13,415 bases of DNA from JBOGTC01 sp050692055 (GTDB lineage: Bacteria > Chloroflexota > Limnocylindria > QHBO01): positions 1-13,415 of the forward strand of contig JBOGTC010000138.1 in assembly GCA_050692055.1 (NCBI GenBank), read 5' to 3'. Every line of letters begins with the position of its first letter. Position 1 is the first letter of the stretch. The position numbers were made by a program, and so were the translations under genes. Shown here in pieces: positions 13,389 to 13,415 of this stretch. Under the pieces are notes generated by a model that made no database searches, was not told the DNA's origin, and worked only from the letters and a program-made list of their open reading frames with translations.

Positions 13389-13415
13389 CGGCCCCCGTCC
13401 CCGGCCGTGAACGGT

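Noticed and set aside
13320..13415. Possible plus-strand gene start (MMAATLAGRLVSCLPAL...) open to the window edge
   Set aside because: Only 32 codons are visible, with a weak AGG upstream and no recognisable motif; open frames of this length are common in high-GC DNA.

Overview
The window is a high-GC bacterial chromosome segment carrying a complete F-type ATP synthase operon on the minus strand. Conserved housekeeping genes flank it in the order rpiB - glyA - atp operon - murA. The same backbone is known from Firmicutes such as Bacillus subtilis (rpiB/ywlF - glyA - upp - atp - murAA), but here upp is absent. High GC, two tandem AtpZ-type genes at the head of the operon, a Mycobacterium-type RpiB active site and a MurA with Asp in place of the catalytic Cys point to a high-GC lineage such as Chloroflexota, with Actinobacteriota as the alternative. 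This placement is inference from gene content.

Layout. 1-23 (minus) holds only the first residues of an actin-fold ATPase or sugar-kinase-like protein. 129-998 (plus) is one continuous frame broken by a single TAG. It reads as an XRE-type HTH domain, a PD-(D/E)XK nuclease-like domain, then the C-terminal half (H2TH plus zinc finger) of a Fpg/Nei DNA glycosylase: a chimeric and probably decaying gene. 999-1255 contains an exact 29-bp direct repeat and a 15-bp tandem repeat. murA (1256-2554) and a Cys/His-rich small protein (2639-2965) follow, both on the minus strand.

The atp operon runs on the minus strand from a promoter near 10405 down to 3115: AtpZ/AtpI-like protein, atpZ, atpB, atpE, atpF, atpH, atpA, atpG, atpD, a possible 44-codon ORF, atpC. 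Most genes overlap or lie within 60 bp of each other. The exception is the atpD-atpC gap, which holds a strong hairpin and a small ORF that touches both neighbours exactly. The c subunit has the H+-type rather than the Na+-type ligand pattern. Catalytic motifs of alpha and beta are intact, and alpha carries a repetitive Ala-Asp-Ala-Lys tail encoded by a 12-bp tandem repeat.

Upstream lie a 310-bp intergenic region with three copies of a repeat able to form alternative hairpins, then glyA (minus), a divergent small membrane protein gene (plus) and rpiB (minus). Several genes have a TANNNT -10 box only 6-11 nt before the start codon and no Shine-Dalgarno, which suggests that leaderless transcripts are common here. 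Inside the atp operon, AG-rich Shine-Dalgarno sequences precede most genes.

The most unusual items are the HTH-nuclease/Nei chimera with its in-frame amber codon, the exactly fitted small ORF and hairpin between atpD and atpC, the mutually exclusive hairpin repeats between glyA and the atp operon, the Cys-to-Asp MurA, and the paired AtpZ-like genes. No CRISPR array, tRNA, rRNA or transposase gene was seen.
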